Assembly: GCF_030378065.1 (NCBI RefSeq)
Contig: NZ_JAUCGJ010000001.1
Coordinates: forward strand, 113,458-177,457
Length of the DNA: 64,000 bases
Source: Candidatus Venteria ishoeyi
GTDB lineage: Bacteria > Pseudomonadota > Gammaproteobacteria > Beggiatoales > Beggiatoaceae
Direction of reading: 5' to 3'
Each line of letters begins with the position of its first letter. The first letter of the stretch is position 1. Shown in pieces: positions 46,528 to 56,071 of the stretch. The translations under genes were made by a program, and so were the position numbers. The notes beneath the pieces are model-generated. The model saw only the letters and a list, made by a program, of their open reading frames with translations, ran no database searches and was not told where the DNA came from.

Positions 46528-47823
46528 TCATGATGGTTTAGTAACAGTTTCGGAACGCGTGCATTGCGGGGGAATTTCCGGCAGATTAAATAATTGCCGG
46601 GCGACATCAATAAATTCCTCATCACCATTACTGGCGGCTTCCCGTAATTGGGTGGAAGGTGCGTGTAAAAATGTATTGGTCAATTGATAGGCCAGTTGTT
46701 GAATCACATCTTCAGGATCGCCGCCATTTTTCAGCAGGCGCAAGGCGCGATCACTCACTTCCTGCCTTTGTTGCAGCGCCTGTTCCCGAATTGCACAAAT
46801 GGTATCCACCGCGCCCAGGGAATCCAGCCAACTGATAAAATGCGTAACCTGGGTGTCGATAATTTCTTCTGCCTGCACCGCAGCCTGCTGGCGGTTGCGC
46901 AGATTTTCCTGAATCACATCATTGAGATCATCAACCGTATATAAATACACATTTTCCAAGTCACCCGCCGCTGCTTCAACATCACGCGGCACGGCAATAT
47001 CGACAATAAACATGGGCCGATGTTTGCGTTTTTTAACGGCTTCCTGGATTTGTGAGGCTAATAAAACAGGGATGTCACTGCCGGTGGAACTGATAATGAC
47101 ATCGGCTTCTGCCAGATGCTCAGAAATTTCCGGCAGGGTAATGGCGTAACCGCCCATTGCCATTGCCAGATGCCGCGCACGCTCCAAAGTCCGGTTTGCC
47201 ACCACCATGCGCCCCAACTGGTTTTCATGGAGGTGACGTGCTGCCAGTTCTATGGTTTCGCCTGCGCCAATGAGCAGCGCTGTGCGATTGCTGAGATCGC
47301 CAAACACTTGCTGCGCCAGACGCACGGCGGCAAAAGCCACAGAGATGGGGCTGGAGCTGATGGCGGTATCGGTGCGCACTTGTTTGGCAACGGCAAAACT
47401 GTGTTGAAACAAACGCCCCAACAACATGCCCAATGTGCCGCTTTTCTGCGCAATGCGATAGGCATTTTTTAGTTGCCCCAGAATTTGCGGCTCACCCAAC
47501 ACCATAGAGTCCAGGCCGCTGGCAACGCGCAGCAGATGGCGCACCGCAGAACGGGCGGAGTGCACGTATAAACTGGTATTCAGCAAGTCACGGGAGGTGT
47601 TACGATACTGGCTGAACCAGTCTATCACCTGACTGCCATCTTCTTGTATTCCGCAGTACACTTCGGTGCGATTACAGGTAGACAATAACACGGCTTCACG
47701 AATGCCGGTTTGTTGTTTTAAGTCCTGTAGCGCGACGGGCAGTTGCGTTTCAGTAAAACTAAAACGCTCCCGAATATCGACAGTGGCTGTGTTATGGTTG
47801 ATTCCAAAAGCAAATAACCGCAT
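46528..47823 (-). CDS. hemA: Glutamyl-tRNA reductase
   Basis: 431-residue NADPH enzyme for the first committed step of C5-pathway haem synthesis. It starts MRLFAFGINHNTATVDIRER, with the catalytic Cys in LSTCNRTEVYCG, the SMVLGEPQILGQLK motif, the NADPH site LLIGAGETIELAARHL and the C-terminal dimerisation helices. Divergent from the TPR lipoprotein gene, an arrangement conserved in many gammaproteobacteria. Confidence 0.97.
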   Translation of the reverse strand: MRLFAFGINHNTATVDIRERFSFTETQLPVALQDLKQQTGIREAVLLSTCNRTEVYCGIQEDGSQVIDWFSQYRNTSRDLLNTSLYVHSARSAVRHLLRVASGLDSMVLGEPQILGQLKNAYRIAQKSGTLGMLLGRLFQHSFAVAKQVRTDTAISSSPISVAFAAVRLAQQVFGDLSNRTALLIGAGETIELAARHLHENQLGRMVVANRTLERARHLAMAMGGYAITLPEISEHLAEADVIISSTGSDIPVLLASQIQEAVKKRKHRPMFIVDIAVPRDVEAAAGDLENVYLYTVDDLNDVIQENLRNRQQAAVQAEEIIDTQVTHFISWLDSLGAVDTICAIREQALQQRQEVSDRALRLLKNGGDPEDVIQQLAYQLTNTFLHAPSTQLREAASNGDEEFIDVARQLFNLPEIPPQCTRSETVTKPS

Positions 47824-47864
47824 AACGTATTAAAAGATTTCTTTAAGGTTAGGAAATTAAGGTA

Positions 47865-47885
47865 CCTCTAGTAATCGCCTAGAGG
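47865..47885. promoter_or_regulatory. CCTCTAG/CTAGAGG palindrome between hemA and the TPR gene
   Basis: A perfect 7-bp stem with 7-base loop (TAATCGC), 41 bases from the hemA start and 83 from the TPR gene start. Followed by TATTATATACT on the plus strand, a possible -10 region for the TPR gene. Operator or leader hairpin cannot be distinguished. Confidence 0.4.
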
Positions 47886-47967
47886 AAAAAGGGTGCTATT
47901 ATATACTCTTGCTAGATTCGATTTTATTTTTTTCCTGGATTCAGGATGGTTTTTTCTGGAATAAGCT

Positions 47968-49932
47968 GTGAAACTGTTTTTACGTAATATTTTGATTATT
48001 TTTATATTGATTTTAAATTCCGCCCTGCAAGGCTGCGCCAGTGAGCTGTCTGTAGAACACCGCGCTGAAGTTATAACGCCACAAGAAACAAGTGGTAAGG
48101 CACAAGCGGCTGAATATACTGATGCCAGCAAAAATTCTGGGGCGGTTGCCAAACCTGACAAGGCTGTGCCAGAACAAAAATTGATGCCACCAGCAAAAAT
48201 TGCAGAAAAAAATATCAACAATGCCATGAAAAATCGTCCGACTTTTCATTCGGCAGAGCAGGTGCGAATTTATCATAACAGCCTGTATCAGTTGATGATT
48301 GCGGAAATGGCTGGATTTCAGGGCGATTATTCGACTGCGGCAAAACATTATTATGAAGTTGCAAAAACTTCAGAAAATCCCAAAATTGCCGCACGCGCCA
48401 CCCGTCTGTCTTTATATGCCAAGTTACCCCAATTAGCCTTGGATGCTGCAAAATTATGGTATCGCCTGGCACCTGATAATAAAGGTGCGCGTCAGGCATT
48501 GATCGCGACTTTATTACAACACGGGGAAACCGATGCAGCGGCTGAACAGATACAAGCGATGCTGGCGGCAAGCAACATCGCTACTGATAGTGCTGATGCT
48601 CAGGAAACCGATAGCCAGGAGAGCACAAAAGCTGCAACAGACATCAGCCAGGATGAACAAATTGAGACTTTAATTTTATTGCTCAAACAAGGCGGCAACC
48701 AGAAAGCGGCGATTGAAGTTATGGATAAGCTGGTGCTGGCGCAACCGGAAAATGCCGCTTTATTGTATTTATATGCGCGATTACTGATTGGCTCGGAAGA
48801 AGGGGATAAGGCGACAAGTGTATTGGAGAGCCTGTTGAATCTGCAACCAAATCACCCCGAAGCTGTCTTGTTATATGTTGAGTTATTACATCAGCAGCAT
48901 AGCCAGCCCAAGGCACTGCGTTTTTTGCGTAATCTTCTGCAAAACTATCCCGATCACAATGACTGGCGCATGATGTATGCGCGTATGCTGGTCAGCGCAG
49001 AAGAATATGATTTAGCCGCGCAACAGTTTGAGCACTTATTACAGGAAAATCCAGGGGATTACGATACATTATATGCTTTGTCATTGATTTATTTGCAAAA
49101 TAAAAACTTTAAGCAGGCGCGCCTTTATTTAAATGAAATATTAAAAAATGCGGAACTGGAAGAGCAACGTGATACCGCCCGCTATTTTCTGGGACAGGCC
49201 GATGAGCAGGAAGAAAAATTCAGTCTGGCGATACAAGCTTACAAAGGGATAGATCACTCCAGTCAATATTATTTCAGCGCTAATGTACGTGTTGTTTTGT
49301 TATATATTGATCAGAAAAAATATAACCCTGCGTTGGAGCATCTCAAATCCTTAAACAGCAATGATGCTGAGGAATCACTGACGCTGCTTAAACTTGAGGC
49401 AGAAATTTATACTCAGCAGGAACGCCATGATGCCGTACTCAAGGTCTATCAGCGCGGCCTGGATGCCGATCCGGAAAATGTTGACCTGTTGTATATGCAT
49501 GCAATGACAGCGGAATTGCTCAATGAGCTTGAACTCAGTGAACGCGGGTTTCGTAAAATTCTGGCGCTTGAACCGGAAAATATTGATGCCTTAAACGCCC
49601 TGGGATACACGCTGGCTGATCGCACCAATCGTTATCAGGAAGCCTATGAGCTGATTTATAAGGCTTATGAGCAAAAACCGGATGCCTTTTATATTTTAGA
49701 TAGCATGGGCTGGGTTTTATATCATTTAGGTGAGCATAAAAAAGCGCTGGGTTATTTACGCAAAGCCTTGCAACTCAAAGATGATCCAGAAATTGCTGCC
49801 CATCTTGCTGAGGTTTTATGGGTGTTGGGTGAAGAAGTCGAAGCCCGTCACATACTGAAAAAAGCTTTTGCCAAATTTCCTGATGATAAACGCTTGCAAA
49901 AAGTGATTCAGAAATATCTGGGCGCCTTGTAG
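47968..49932 (+). CDS. TPR-repeat lipoprotein
   Basis: 654-residue protein with a lipoprotein signal (MKLFLRNILIIFILILNSAL, lipobox LQGC at Cys about 23). At least 12 tetratricopeptide repeats extend from about residue 85 to the end, for example DYDTLYALSLIYLQNKNFKQ and AFYILDSMGWVLYHLGEHKK. A poorly conserved linker is rich in T, D and S (about 195-225). Such genes are divergent from hemA and often sit beside lolB and ispE in gammaproteobacteria; those two are absent here. Likely an outer-membrane assembly or scaffolding protein; function inferred. Confidence 0.85.
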   Translation: MKLFLRNILIIFILILNSALQGCASELSVEHRAEVITPQETSGKAQAAEYTDASKNSGAVAKPDKAVPEQKLMPPAKIAEKNINNAMKNRPTFHSAEQVRIYHNSLYQLMIAEMAGFQGDYSTAAKHYYEVAKTSENPKIAARATRLSLYAKLPQLALDAAKLWYRLAPDNKGARQALIATLLQHGETDAAAEQIQAMLAASNIATDSADAQETDSQESTKAATDISQDEQIETLILLLKQGGNQKAAIEVMDKLVLAQPENAALLYLYARLLIGSEEGDKATSVLESLLNLQPNHPEAVLLYVELLHQQHSQPKALRFLRNLLQNYPDHNDWRMMYARMLVSAEEYDLAAQQFEHLLQENPGDYDTLYALSLIYLQNKNFKQARLYLNEILKNAELEEQRDTARYFLGQADEQEEKFSLAIQAYKGIDHSSQYYFSANVRVVLLYIDQKKYNPALEHLKSLNSNDAEESLTLLKLEAEIYTQQERHDAVLKVYQRGLDADPENVDLLYMHAMTAELLNELELSERGFRKILALEPENIDALNALGYTLADRTNRYQEAYELIYKAYEQKPDAFYILDSMGWVLYHLGEHKKALGYLRKALQLKDDPEIAAHLAEVLWVLGEEVEARHILKKAFAKFPDDKRLQKVIQKYLGAL

Positions 49933-49973
49933 GCGCTGTTGATAAACCCCGTCTAAAAAGACAATCGCCTTAA

Positions 49974-51401
49974 TTACTCAATGCTGCGAATAAAAGGCTT
50001 ATAAACGGTCAAACTATTTGGTAATTGATGCAAAGCGGCCTGAGCCTGCTTGCGGTTGTTAAAACCGGCATAGATTAAAAGCCAGATATTGGCTTTGTTT
50101 TTTATCAGGTATAAATGATTTTGCAGGGTCTGTAAATTATCTTGCGCCAATGCTTTACGCAATACGATGGGGTTATCACTATTTAATCGCATAAGCTGTA
50201 TGTAATATCGAGCTTTATCCGGGTTTTCTTTCCAGTTTTTGCTGTAACGCATTTTTTGCGGCAAATCAATATTGGTCAAGGATAAGGATTGGTCAAAGCT
50301 GAAAAAACGGCTATGCTCTGGTGTCTCTAATCGTGGGGCGGAAGGTTCAGGTGTCACTATCGTTATCACTGGAAGAGGTTGATCGCCTACCTGAAACCAT
50401 TTATTGATTGGTGGTTCAGAGGCCATTGTCGAGGCCGTTATCGAGGCTGGTGTCAAAGTGGATTGCCCAATAGGCAACCAGGGCATGGAAAAAAGTTTTC
50501 CCGGCAGCCAATGCTTGGTGGCGAAGATGGCTAAGCCCACTAATAAAATGAATCCCATGCTTGCCAGACTCATTCTTTGCCAACCCCTTAAGGTTTGCTC
50601 TTGATAGCCACTGTCTTTGGCTGCCAGTAATATATGTTTTTTGCTGACGCTGTGGGTATTATCAGAAAAGGCGGCTAACAGGGCTTTATCGGCAAGGATG
50701 TTCACCCGCCGCAATAAGCCCAAAGAATAGTGTTTCAGCGTCCGTAATGCACTGGCTGAAAATACACTGGGGCCGCGATAACCCACAATCTGCATACGAA
50801 AATCCAGATAGCCCCGAATGTCCAATAATGGCGGCAGGTAAAAGTGATGGGTAATGCGCTCGCGTAGTTGCCTGATGCTTTTGTGCTTCAGATTGTCATC
50901 CAGTTCCGGTTGTCCAAACAGAATAATTTGTAATAATTTATGCTGACTGGTTTCCAGGTTGCTGAGCAGGCGAATCTCTTCCAGGGTTTCCAGTGGCATC
51001 CCCTGCGCTTCTTCCACCAGCAATAAAACCTGCTTTTTCTCACTGTGTTTTTGTAACAGGGTTTCATGCAGGCGCTGCATAAGCTGTAAATGATTGACAT
51101 CATTTGTAAACTGCAAATCCATTTCCATCGCAATGGCCTGTAAAATGGTATCCGGTGTCAAGCGGGGATTTGCCAGATATAACACTTCCACCTGCTCAGG
51201 CAGTTTTTCCGGCAACATTCGGCACAACATGGTTTTGCCGCTGCCCACTTCACCCGTGACTTTAACCACGCCTTCACCATTGCCAACGGCGTAAACCAAA
51301 GCATCTAACATCAAACCACGCTCTTCACCACGATAAAATAATTGTGGATCGGGCGTGATCTTAAAGGGCGGGCTGTTCAGGCCAAAATATTCGTAATACA
51401 C
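49974..51401 (-). CDS. ExeA/GspA-like AAA ATPase with membrane segment and SPOR-like tail
   Basis: 475-residue protein. It begins MYYEYFGLNSPPFKITPDPQ, a signature of ExeA/MshM-type ATPases; Walker A is GEVGSGKT (50-57) and Walker B LLLVEEAQGMPLETLEEIRL. One membrane helix (about 275-293) follows, then a proline-rich spacer and a C-terminal SPOR-like segment (WLLIYAGFNNRKQAQAALHQ). Such proteins may couple peptidoglycan binding to secretion or pilus assembly. The STAND gene stops 6 bases upstream, so the two form an operon. No secretion genes lie nearby. Confidence 0.82.
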   Translation of the reverse strand: MYYEYFGLNSPPFKITPDPQLFYRGEERGLMLDALVYAVGNGEGVVKVTGEVGSGKTMLCRMLPEKLPEQVEVLYLANPRLTPDTILQAIAMEMDLQFTNDVNHLQLMQRLHETLLQKHSEKKQVLLLVEEAQGMPLETLEEIRLLSNLETSQHKLLQIILFGQPELDDNLKHKSIRQLRERITHHFYLPPLLDIRGYLDFRMQIVGYRGPSVFSASALRTLKHYSLGLLRRVNILADKALLAAFSDNTHSVSKKHILLAAKDSGYQEQTLRGWQRMSLASMGFILLVGLAIFATKHWLPGKLFSMPWLPIGQSTLTPASITASTMASEPPINKWFQVGDQPLPVITIVTPEPSAPRLETPEHSRFFSFDQSLSLTNIDLPQKMRYSKNWKENPDKARYYIQLMRLNSDNPIVLRKALAQDNLQTLQNHLYLIKNKANIWLLIYAGFNNRKQAQAALHQLPNSLTVYKPFIRSIE

Positions 51402-51407
51402 AGCTTA

Positions 51408-53078
51408 TTACACTTCATTATTTTCCGGCATCGGTGGTTCCCAGGTTGGCAGTGTTTCTTTCGCCTGATTCAGCATTGCCTGGATATCCTTGGAAGCATT
51501 TTGCCACAGACGATCAAGTAACTCACTGGCAAACAGGCCGGGATCTTCGTGTAGCACGGAAGCTGCCATGAGCAGGGCGTGTTGTATCCGCGCCAAATCA
51601 GCATCATCTAATAAACCATAATCATGGATGACATGGTGCAAGCCACCATATTGAAAGGATTTTTTTATCCAGTCAAAATTCAGTAGCAAGGAACGCGCTT
51701 CCTGCAAGCGTCCGGCTTTCAGTAGATGGGTGCACACATGCGTATAGAAATAACCATCATCCGGGCCACTTAACCAGCCTTGTCCGCATTGACGCAAATA
51801 GGCTGCAAGCATATGCTGATGTAGTTTATCTACATCTGAAAAATCATGTAAATAGGCATATTGAAAACTATGCAGACTGACATAAGCTTGTTTGCCTTGT
51901 CCATGTTGTTGTAACAAGCCTTTTTCAGCAAAGTCATCCAGCAAACTTTGCGCTTCCTGCGCTGGCAGATTGAACATATATTGCCACAGCATAAAAATAA
52001 TCGGCACGGGCATCCAACTGGGGTCTGCAAATACCGCCAATACCAGATAACATTCGCCTTGCTCGCCCAGAGCTTCCAGGTATAAATACAAAGCCTGCAT
52101 TAAATAATAAGGATGGCCTTCATCAAACTCCCAGTCATCTTCCTGTAAACGCTCCAGTAATTGTTTCCAGGCGGATTCCGTATCACTGACCATGCCAGTT
52201 TCTAACCAGCTTGCCAGTGTATTGGCTGCTAATTTCAGTGCCAATGGGTTAGATGCGCAGGTTTCAAGAATGCCATTAAGTGATGAGTCTGTACTGGGCA
52301 TGGGTTGCTGGCTGTTATCACCTAATAATTCTATTGCGCTGGGTTGCTCTAGCGGTGCTAACTGATAATGTAATGTCTGATTGGTTTTATATTGTAAAAA
52401 AGTCGGCAGGGTTGCATTATGGGTGGTAATTAATACCCGGCATTGGTTGCCCAGTTCCATAAATGCTAAAACACTTTCGATATCTTCAGCATTATCCAAT
52501 ATCAATAAACAGCAACGGGCAGCAAATAAATCCTGCATATAGGCTAACAGGTTTTCTGGCTCCACAAAAGCTTGTATGGATTTATTGAAAAAACCTGCCA
52601 GACGTTGATATTGCTGAAAAATATCGGAATGTGCATCCATGCCAATCCAGAAAATTCCATCTGAAAACTGGGAGCGAACATCCTGATCATAAGCCAAATG
52701 CGCTGCCAGCATGGATTTACCCATGCCACATTCCCCTTCAATTAATATGGGTGTTTTTTGCGCATCTACTTTTGCTTGTAATTTAGATTTAATTTCTGCA
52801 AATAAAGGGGGTTCGATCCAGTTTTTCTCGGCAAGCAGTGGTATGTCAAACAAGTCTCGATCTGCTTTTTTTGCCCCTGAATTAGCAGCGGCTTCTGTTC
52901 CCATCTGATTTTGCATTTCTTCTAATGCAAACTCAATATTGGTAATAATTTGTTGTGCCTGCTGATCCTTTTTAGCAACATCAGCTAATTTCTCAATTAT
53001 TTTTAATTCCTGCAAGGTTTTTGCCAGTAAATCTTTATATTCGGTATTTTGTGTCCTGAGTTGTTGTTCTACGGACAT
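51408..53078 (-). CDS. STAND-type NTPase (NB-ARC-like) with N-terminal coiled coil
   Basis: 556-residue signalling ATPase. Residues 1-60 are a probable coiled coil; the NB-ARC-like core has Walker A GECGMGKS (115-122), Walker B LLILDNAED (191-199), a sensor-like RVLITTHNAT and GLPL-like SNPLALKLAANT (about 276-288). A winged-helix and helical region follow. No WD40, TPR or LRR sensor repeats or recognisable effector domain are visible, so its partner may be the adjacent ExeA-like protein. It could be defence-related or regulatory; function is not assigned. Confidence 0.75.
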   Translation of the reverse strand: MSVEQQLRTQNTEYKDLLAKTLQELKIIEKLADVAKKDQQAQQIITNIEFALEEMQNQMGTEAAANSGAKKADRDLFDIPLLAEKNWIEPPLFAEIKSKLQAKVDAQKTPILIEGECGMGKSMLAAHLAYDQDVRSQFSDGIFWIGMDAHSDIFQQYQRLAGFFNKSIQAFVEPENLLAYMQDLFAARCCLLILDNAEDIESVLAFMELGNQCRVLITTHNATLPTFLQYKTNQTLHYQLAPLEQPSAIELLGDNSQQPMPSTDSSLNGILETCASNPLALKLAANTLASWLETGMVSDTESAWKQLLERLQEDDWEFDEGHPYYLMQALYLYLEALGEQGECYLVLAVFADPSWMPVPIIFMLWQYMFNLPAQEAQSLLDDFAEKGLLQQHGQGKQAYVSLHSFQYAYLHDFSDVDKLHQHMLAAYLRQCGQGWLSGPDDGYFYTHVCTHLLKAGRLQEARSLLLNFDWIKKSFQYGGLHHVIHDYGLLDDADLARIQHALLMAASVLHEDPGLFASELLDRLWQNASKDIQAMLNQAKETLPTWEPPMPENNEV

Positions 53079-53209
53079 TGTTGTGCTCCTTGAGTTTCAG
53101 GCGATTGCTGTTATGGTATACTTTTTTTCAAACACGGATCGACTCAATTTCACCTAAATAAGCGATGAAAACCAATATCAGGTTTTTTAAGTAAAAAATA
53201 GTCAGACCC

Positions 53210-53297
53210 GGTACACACTATCAAAAACCTGGCATGAGATGGAAACGGTTTTTAGCCACAAGTGGCTAATCGATCTTACACGAAACCAGATTAAACA
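53210..53297. repeat. Dispersed repeat family C, copy 5
   Basis: GTACACACTATCAAAAACCT, GGCATGAGATGGAAACGG, a hairpin (TTAGCCACAAGTGGCTAA) and CTTACACGAAACCAGATTAA match copy 1. It lies between the divergent STAND gene and rfbC; rfbC retains its own AAGGAG site. Confidence 0.7.
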
Positions 53298-53317
53298 AGG
53301 AGTCTTTAGTACCCATC

Positions 53318-53845
53318 ATGAATGTCATCACAACTGAAATTCCCGGTGTATTAATCATTGAACCCAAAGTCTTTGGTGACGAACGTGGTTTTTTTCTGGA
53401 AACCTACCAGGCAGAGCGTTATAAGGCTGCGGGAATTGCTGAGCCTTTTGTACAGGATAACCATTCACGTTCTCGTTACGGCGTATTGCGCGGTCTGCAT
53501 TTTCAGCGCCAGCGTCCACAAGGTAAGCTGGTTTCTGTTACCCAGGGAGAAGTCTTTGATGTCGCCGTTGATATTCGTAAAGATTCCCCGGCATTCGGGC
53601 GCTGGGTGGGCATTACCCTGACCGCTGAAAATCATACCCAGTTTTATGTACCGCCAGGTTGCGCACATGGGTTTTGTGTCCTATCTGAAACAGCCGACTT
53701 TACCTATAAATGTACGGATTATTATCAACCGGATGATGAGGGCAGCTTAATCTGGAATGATCCGGATGTTGGTATAGAATGGCCTATCAGTGATCCTGTT
53801 TTGTCTGAAAAAGATGCCAAAGCACCGCTATTGAAAGCTTTATAA
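53318..53845 (+). CDS. rfbC: dTDP-4-dehydrorhamnose 3,5-epimerase
   Basis: 175-residue cupin enzyme in dTDP-L-rhamnose synthesis. It has PKVFGDERGFFLETYQAERY, the catalytic-His region GVLRGLHFQRQRPQGKLVS and the tyrosine-bearing YKCTDYYQPDDEG. The ATG at 53318 is set by AAGGAG about 16 bases upstream; length is typical. The partner rfbD follows, but rfbA and rfbB are not in the window. Confidence 0.96.
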   Translation: MNVITTEIPGVLIIEPKVFGDERGFFLETYQAERYKAAGIAEPFVQDNHSRSRYGVLRGLHFQRQRPQGKLVSVTQGEVFDVAVDIRKDSPAFGRWVGITLTAENHTQFYVPPGCAHGFCVLSETADFTYKCTDYYQPDDEGSLIWNDPDVGIEWPISDPVLSEKDAKAPLLKAL

Positions 53846-53852
53846 GCTGGTG

Positions 53853-53935
53853 TTATGTAAAAGCTTCTGTTTCGCCGGTTTTGAGGATTTGAAACGCGAA
53901 AAAACCGCTTTTGCTTCACGCTGGTTTTCATAACC
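53853..53935. repeat. Dispersed repeat family F, copy 2
   Basis: TGTTATGTAAAAGCTTCTGT, AACGCGAAAAAACCGCTTTT and GCTTCACGCTGGTTTTCAT correspond to the copy at 40899. It separates rfbC from rfbD. Confidence 0.65.
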
Positions 53936-53950
53936 CCTTCAGGAAAACAC

Positions 53951-54871
53951 ATGACACATCAAAGAAAACGTATTTTATTAGTCAGCAATACCGGGCAGGT
54001 CGGCGCAGAGCTATGGCGCTCGTTACAATCTTTAGGCGATGTGATCACGGTGGATCGTGATCATCCCACTTATCCAGTGGATTTAGCCGATCACAGTCAA
54101 CTGCGCCATGCTGTGCGCGATGTTGCGCCTGATATTATTGTTAATGCCGCCGCTTATACTGCGGTTGACAACGCAGAGCAGGACGAAGCACTGGCTATGG
54201 CAATTAATGGCACCGCACCCGGTATCCTGGCTGAAGAGGCTAAGGCGCTGGATGCTTTGCTGGTGCATTATTCCACAGATTATGTATATAACGGCAAACA
54301 TGTGGATAAACCTTATGTGGAAACCGATTTTTGCGACCCACGTAGTGTTTATGGTAAAACCAAACTGGCGGGGGATGAAGCGATTCAAGGTATCGGCTGC
54401 AAGCATCTGATTTTCCGTACCAGTTGGGTTTATGGACGTTATGGAAATAATTTCCTGTTGACCATGCTGCGCCTGGGACAAGAGCGTTCCGAATTAAGCA
54501 TCGTCGCTGACCAAATTGGCGCGCCAACCTGGAGCCGCCTGATTTCTGATGCCACAACGCAGGTTTTAGTACAACTTCAATCTGCTTTATGCCCACATTC
54601 GATTGAGGATTTATCTGGTATTTATCATCTCACTTGTGGTGGTCAAACCAGTTGGTGTGATTTTGCCAAGGCCATCGTTTCTCACCTGCCTAATCCGCCC
54701 AGCGTATTCCCTATACGCACCGAAGAATATCCTGCACCCGCACCGCGTCCGGCCTATTCGGTTTTATCCAATGACAAACTTGCAGAAACATTTGGCGTGC
54801 GCCTGCCTGACTGGGATGTTGCTTTAGATGTTTGTCTGAGCCGCGAACAGGCAAAGTCTATTTTTCGATAA
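53951..54871 (+). CDS. rfbD: dTDP-4-dehydrorhamnose reductase
   Basis: 306-residue short-chain-dehydrogenase-type enzyme completing dTDP-L-rhamnose with NAD(P)H. The N-terminal dinucleotide motif is VSNTGQVGAELWRSL (degenerate GxxGxxG), followed by VNAAAYTAVDNAEQ and catalytic STDYVYNG...SVYGKTKLAGDEA (Y-x3-K). It follows rfbC after a family F repeat. Rhamnose made here may feed the glycosyltransferase at 59409. Confidence 0.95.
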   Translation: MTHQRKRILLVSNTGQVGAELWRSLQSLGDVITVDRDHPTYPVDLADHSQLRHAVRDVAPDIIVNAAAYTAVDNAEQDEALAMAINGTAPGILAEEAKALDALLVHYSTDYVYNGKHVDKPYVETDFCDPRSVYGKTKLAGDEAIQGIGCKHLIFRTSWVYGRYGNNFLLTMLRLGQERSELSIVADQIGAPTWSRLISDATTQVLVQLQSALCPHSIEDLSGIYHLTCGGQTSWCDFAKAIVSHLPNPPSVFPIRTEEYPAPAPRPAYSVLSNDKLAETFGVRLPDWDVALDVCLSREQAKSIFR

Positions 54872-54885
54872 TCCCATATTATCCG

Positions 54886-54932
54886 GTCTGTAGAGATGTA
54901 GCTAAGACGTAGCACTGCTACGTCTCTACGGA
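54886..54932. repeat. GTAGAGACG repeat, second copy
   Basis: TGTAGAGATGTAGCTAAGACG and ACGTAGCACTGCTACGTCTC-TAC form an imperfect hairpin of the same family as 18584-18663. Non-coding. Confidence 0.55.
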
Positions 54933-54955
54933 GAATAATTTGTCATGTTCCCAGC

Positions 54956-55119
54956 TTAGGAGTGAGAATTTTATAACTTCAGCAACTGGGCTGGTCTTTT
55001 TCTCCATTTTCTGCGTTCCGAAAACAGTTACATAGCTTGCTATGCGCCTGTTTTCACGCCTTGAAAATGAATAAAAATCCTGTGCCCAGTTTCTGCACTT
55101 ATTTCATCCTCACTCCTTA
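54956..55119. mobile_element. MITE family A, copy 3
   Basis: TTAGGAGTGAGAATTTTATA ... TTTCATCCTCACTCCTTA, same orientation and core as 37842. It is followed by an extra family A end (TTATAAAATCCTCGTTCCTAA, 55130-55150), suggesting two insertions or a duplication. Confidence 0.85.
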
Positions 55120-55153
55120 GTTTCAGGAATTATAAAATCCTCGTTCCTAAGTT

Positions 55154-55924
55154 TTAATACAGTTTCTGAATTTGCCTGAGTACCGGCACATCTAATCCAG
55201 CCCTGTCTGCAATTTCTAATGCACGTTGCAAACGCCCAGGGGCGGAACGTCCCATACACTGATGTTCCGGGTCATTGTCAAAGGCTTCCACCATTGCGTT
55301 AATAAGATGCGCTTGCGGCAATTCTTCTGCGCTGAGAAAAGCTTGCAGTTCCAATACCTCGCTGGCAACTGATTCTGCTAATTCGTGATGCTGTTCCCAG
55401 AGTTGCCCGACATTACCCCCCACTTTAATACCTGCGATATTACTGGTCAGGATATACAGGTTTTTGCGTACCAGTTCAAATAATAAACTGGCTTTATCTT
55501 TTAACACCCGCACGGGAATTGAAAGACTGCCAAGGCTGTCTGCAATGACTTGCGCCTGTGGGCCATAAACCGGGGAGGGAATAATCACCTTAAAATCCTG
55601 TCCCGGTTTTTTCTCAAACCAGACGGAAATCACCGTAGGATTATCCAGATCATGTTGTTGCCAGTCTTTAGGTAATAATTCATTTTGTAATAAAACCAAA
55701 CGCGTCCGCCAATGTTCTGGAATATGCTTAAGCAAGGGATGTAAATCTTGCTCTCCGGTGGCAAGTAACACTAATTGTGGCTGCGGGATGAGTTGCGCAG
55801 TCTGTGACAGATCGGTATTGCGAGTGACCGGATAAACCGGATACCCCGCACGTAAAAAGCCCCGGGCAAAGACACCGCCCATTTCTCCCAGACCCACTAA
55901 AATTACAGGGGATGGATATGTCAT
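55154..55924 (-). CDS. Ketopantoate-reductase-like NAD(P)-binding protein
   Basis: 256-residue cytosolic protein. The N-terminal dinucleotide fold (VILVGLGEMGGVFARGFLRA) and LVLLQNELLPKDWQ-type loop, plus the helical C-terminal domain (LFELVRKNLYILTSNIAGI), resemble the ApbA/PanE family, but the usual LxxQNG site reads LLQNELL, so pantoate synthesis is doubtful. Solitary gene; oxidoreductase of unknown substrate is the safe call. Confidence 0.65.
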   Translation of the reverse strand: MTYPSPVILVGLGEMGGVFARGFLRAGYPVYPVTRNTDLSQTAQLIPQPQLVLLATGEQDLHPLLKHIPEHWRTRLVLLQNELLPKDWQQHDLDNPTVISVWFEKKPGQDFKVIIPSPVYGPQAQVIADSLGSLSIPVRVLKDKASLLFELVRKNLYILTSNIAGIKVGGNVGQLWEQHHELAESVASEVLELQAFLSAEELPQAHLINAMVEAFDNDPEHQCMGRSAPGRLQRALEIADRAGLDVPVLRQIQKLY

Positions 55925-56030
55925 TCTGTTCTCCTTGTAGAATAAGCTTTTTAATCACGTCAAATCATGGCTTGCCTGACGTTATTGCAGAGATAAAATA
56001 TGCTATTGTATACACCAGTTTAGTTGTTCT

Positions 56031-56071
56031 ACCGCGCTTGCTTTATTGGGTTAGCTTGCGCGGTTTTTTTT
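56031..56071 (+). terminator. Orphan terminator-like hairpin on the plus strand
   Basis: ACCGCGC (56031-56037) and GCGCGGT (56058-56064) are followed by eight T residues (56064-56071). Both neighbouring genes are on the minus strand. A TATACA box about 20 bases upstream could make a short plus-strand RNA; otherwise it is a relic or the A-tract side of a minus-strand hairpin. Confidence 0.45.
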
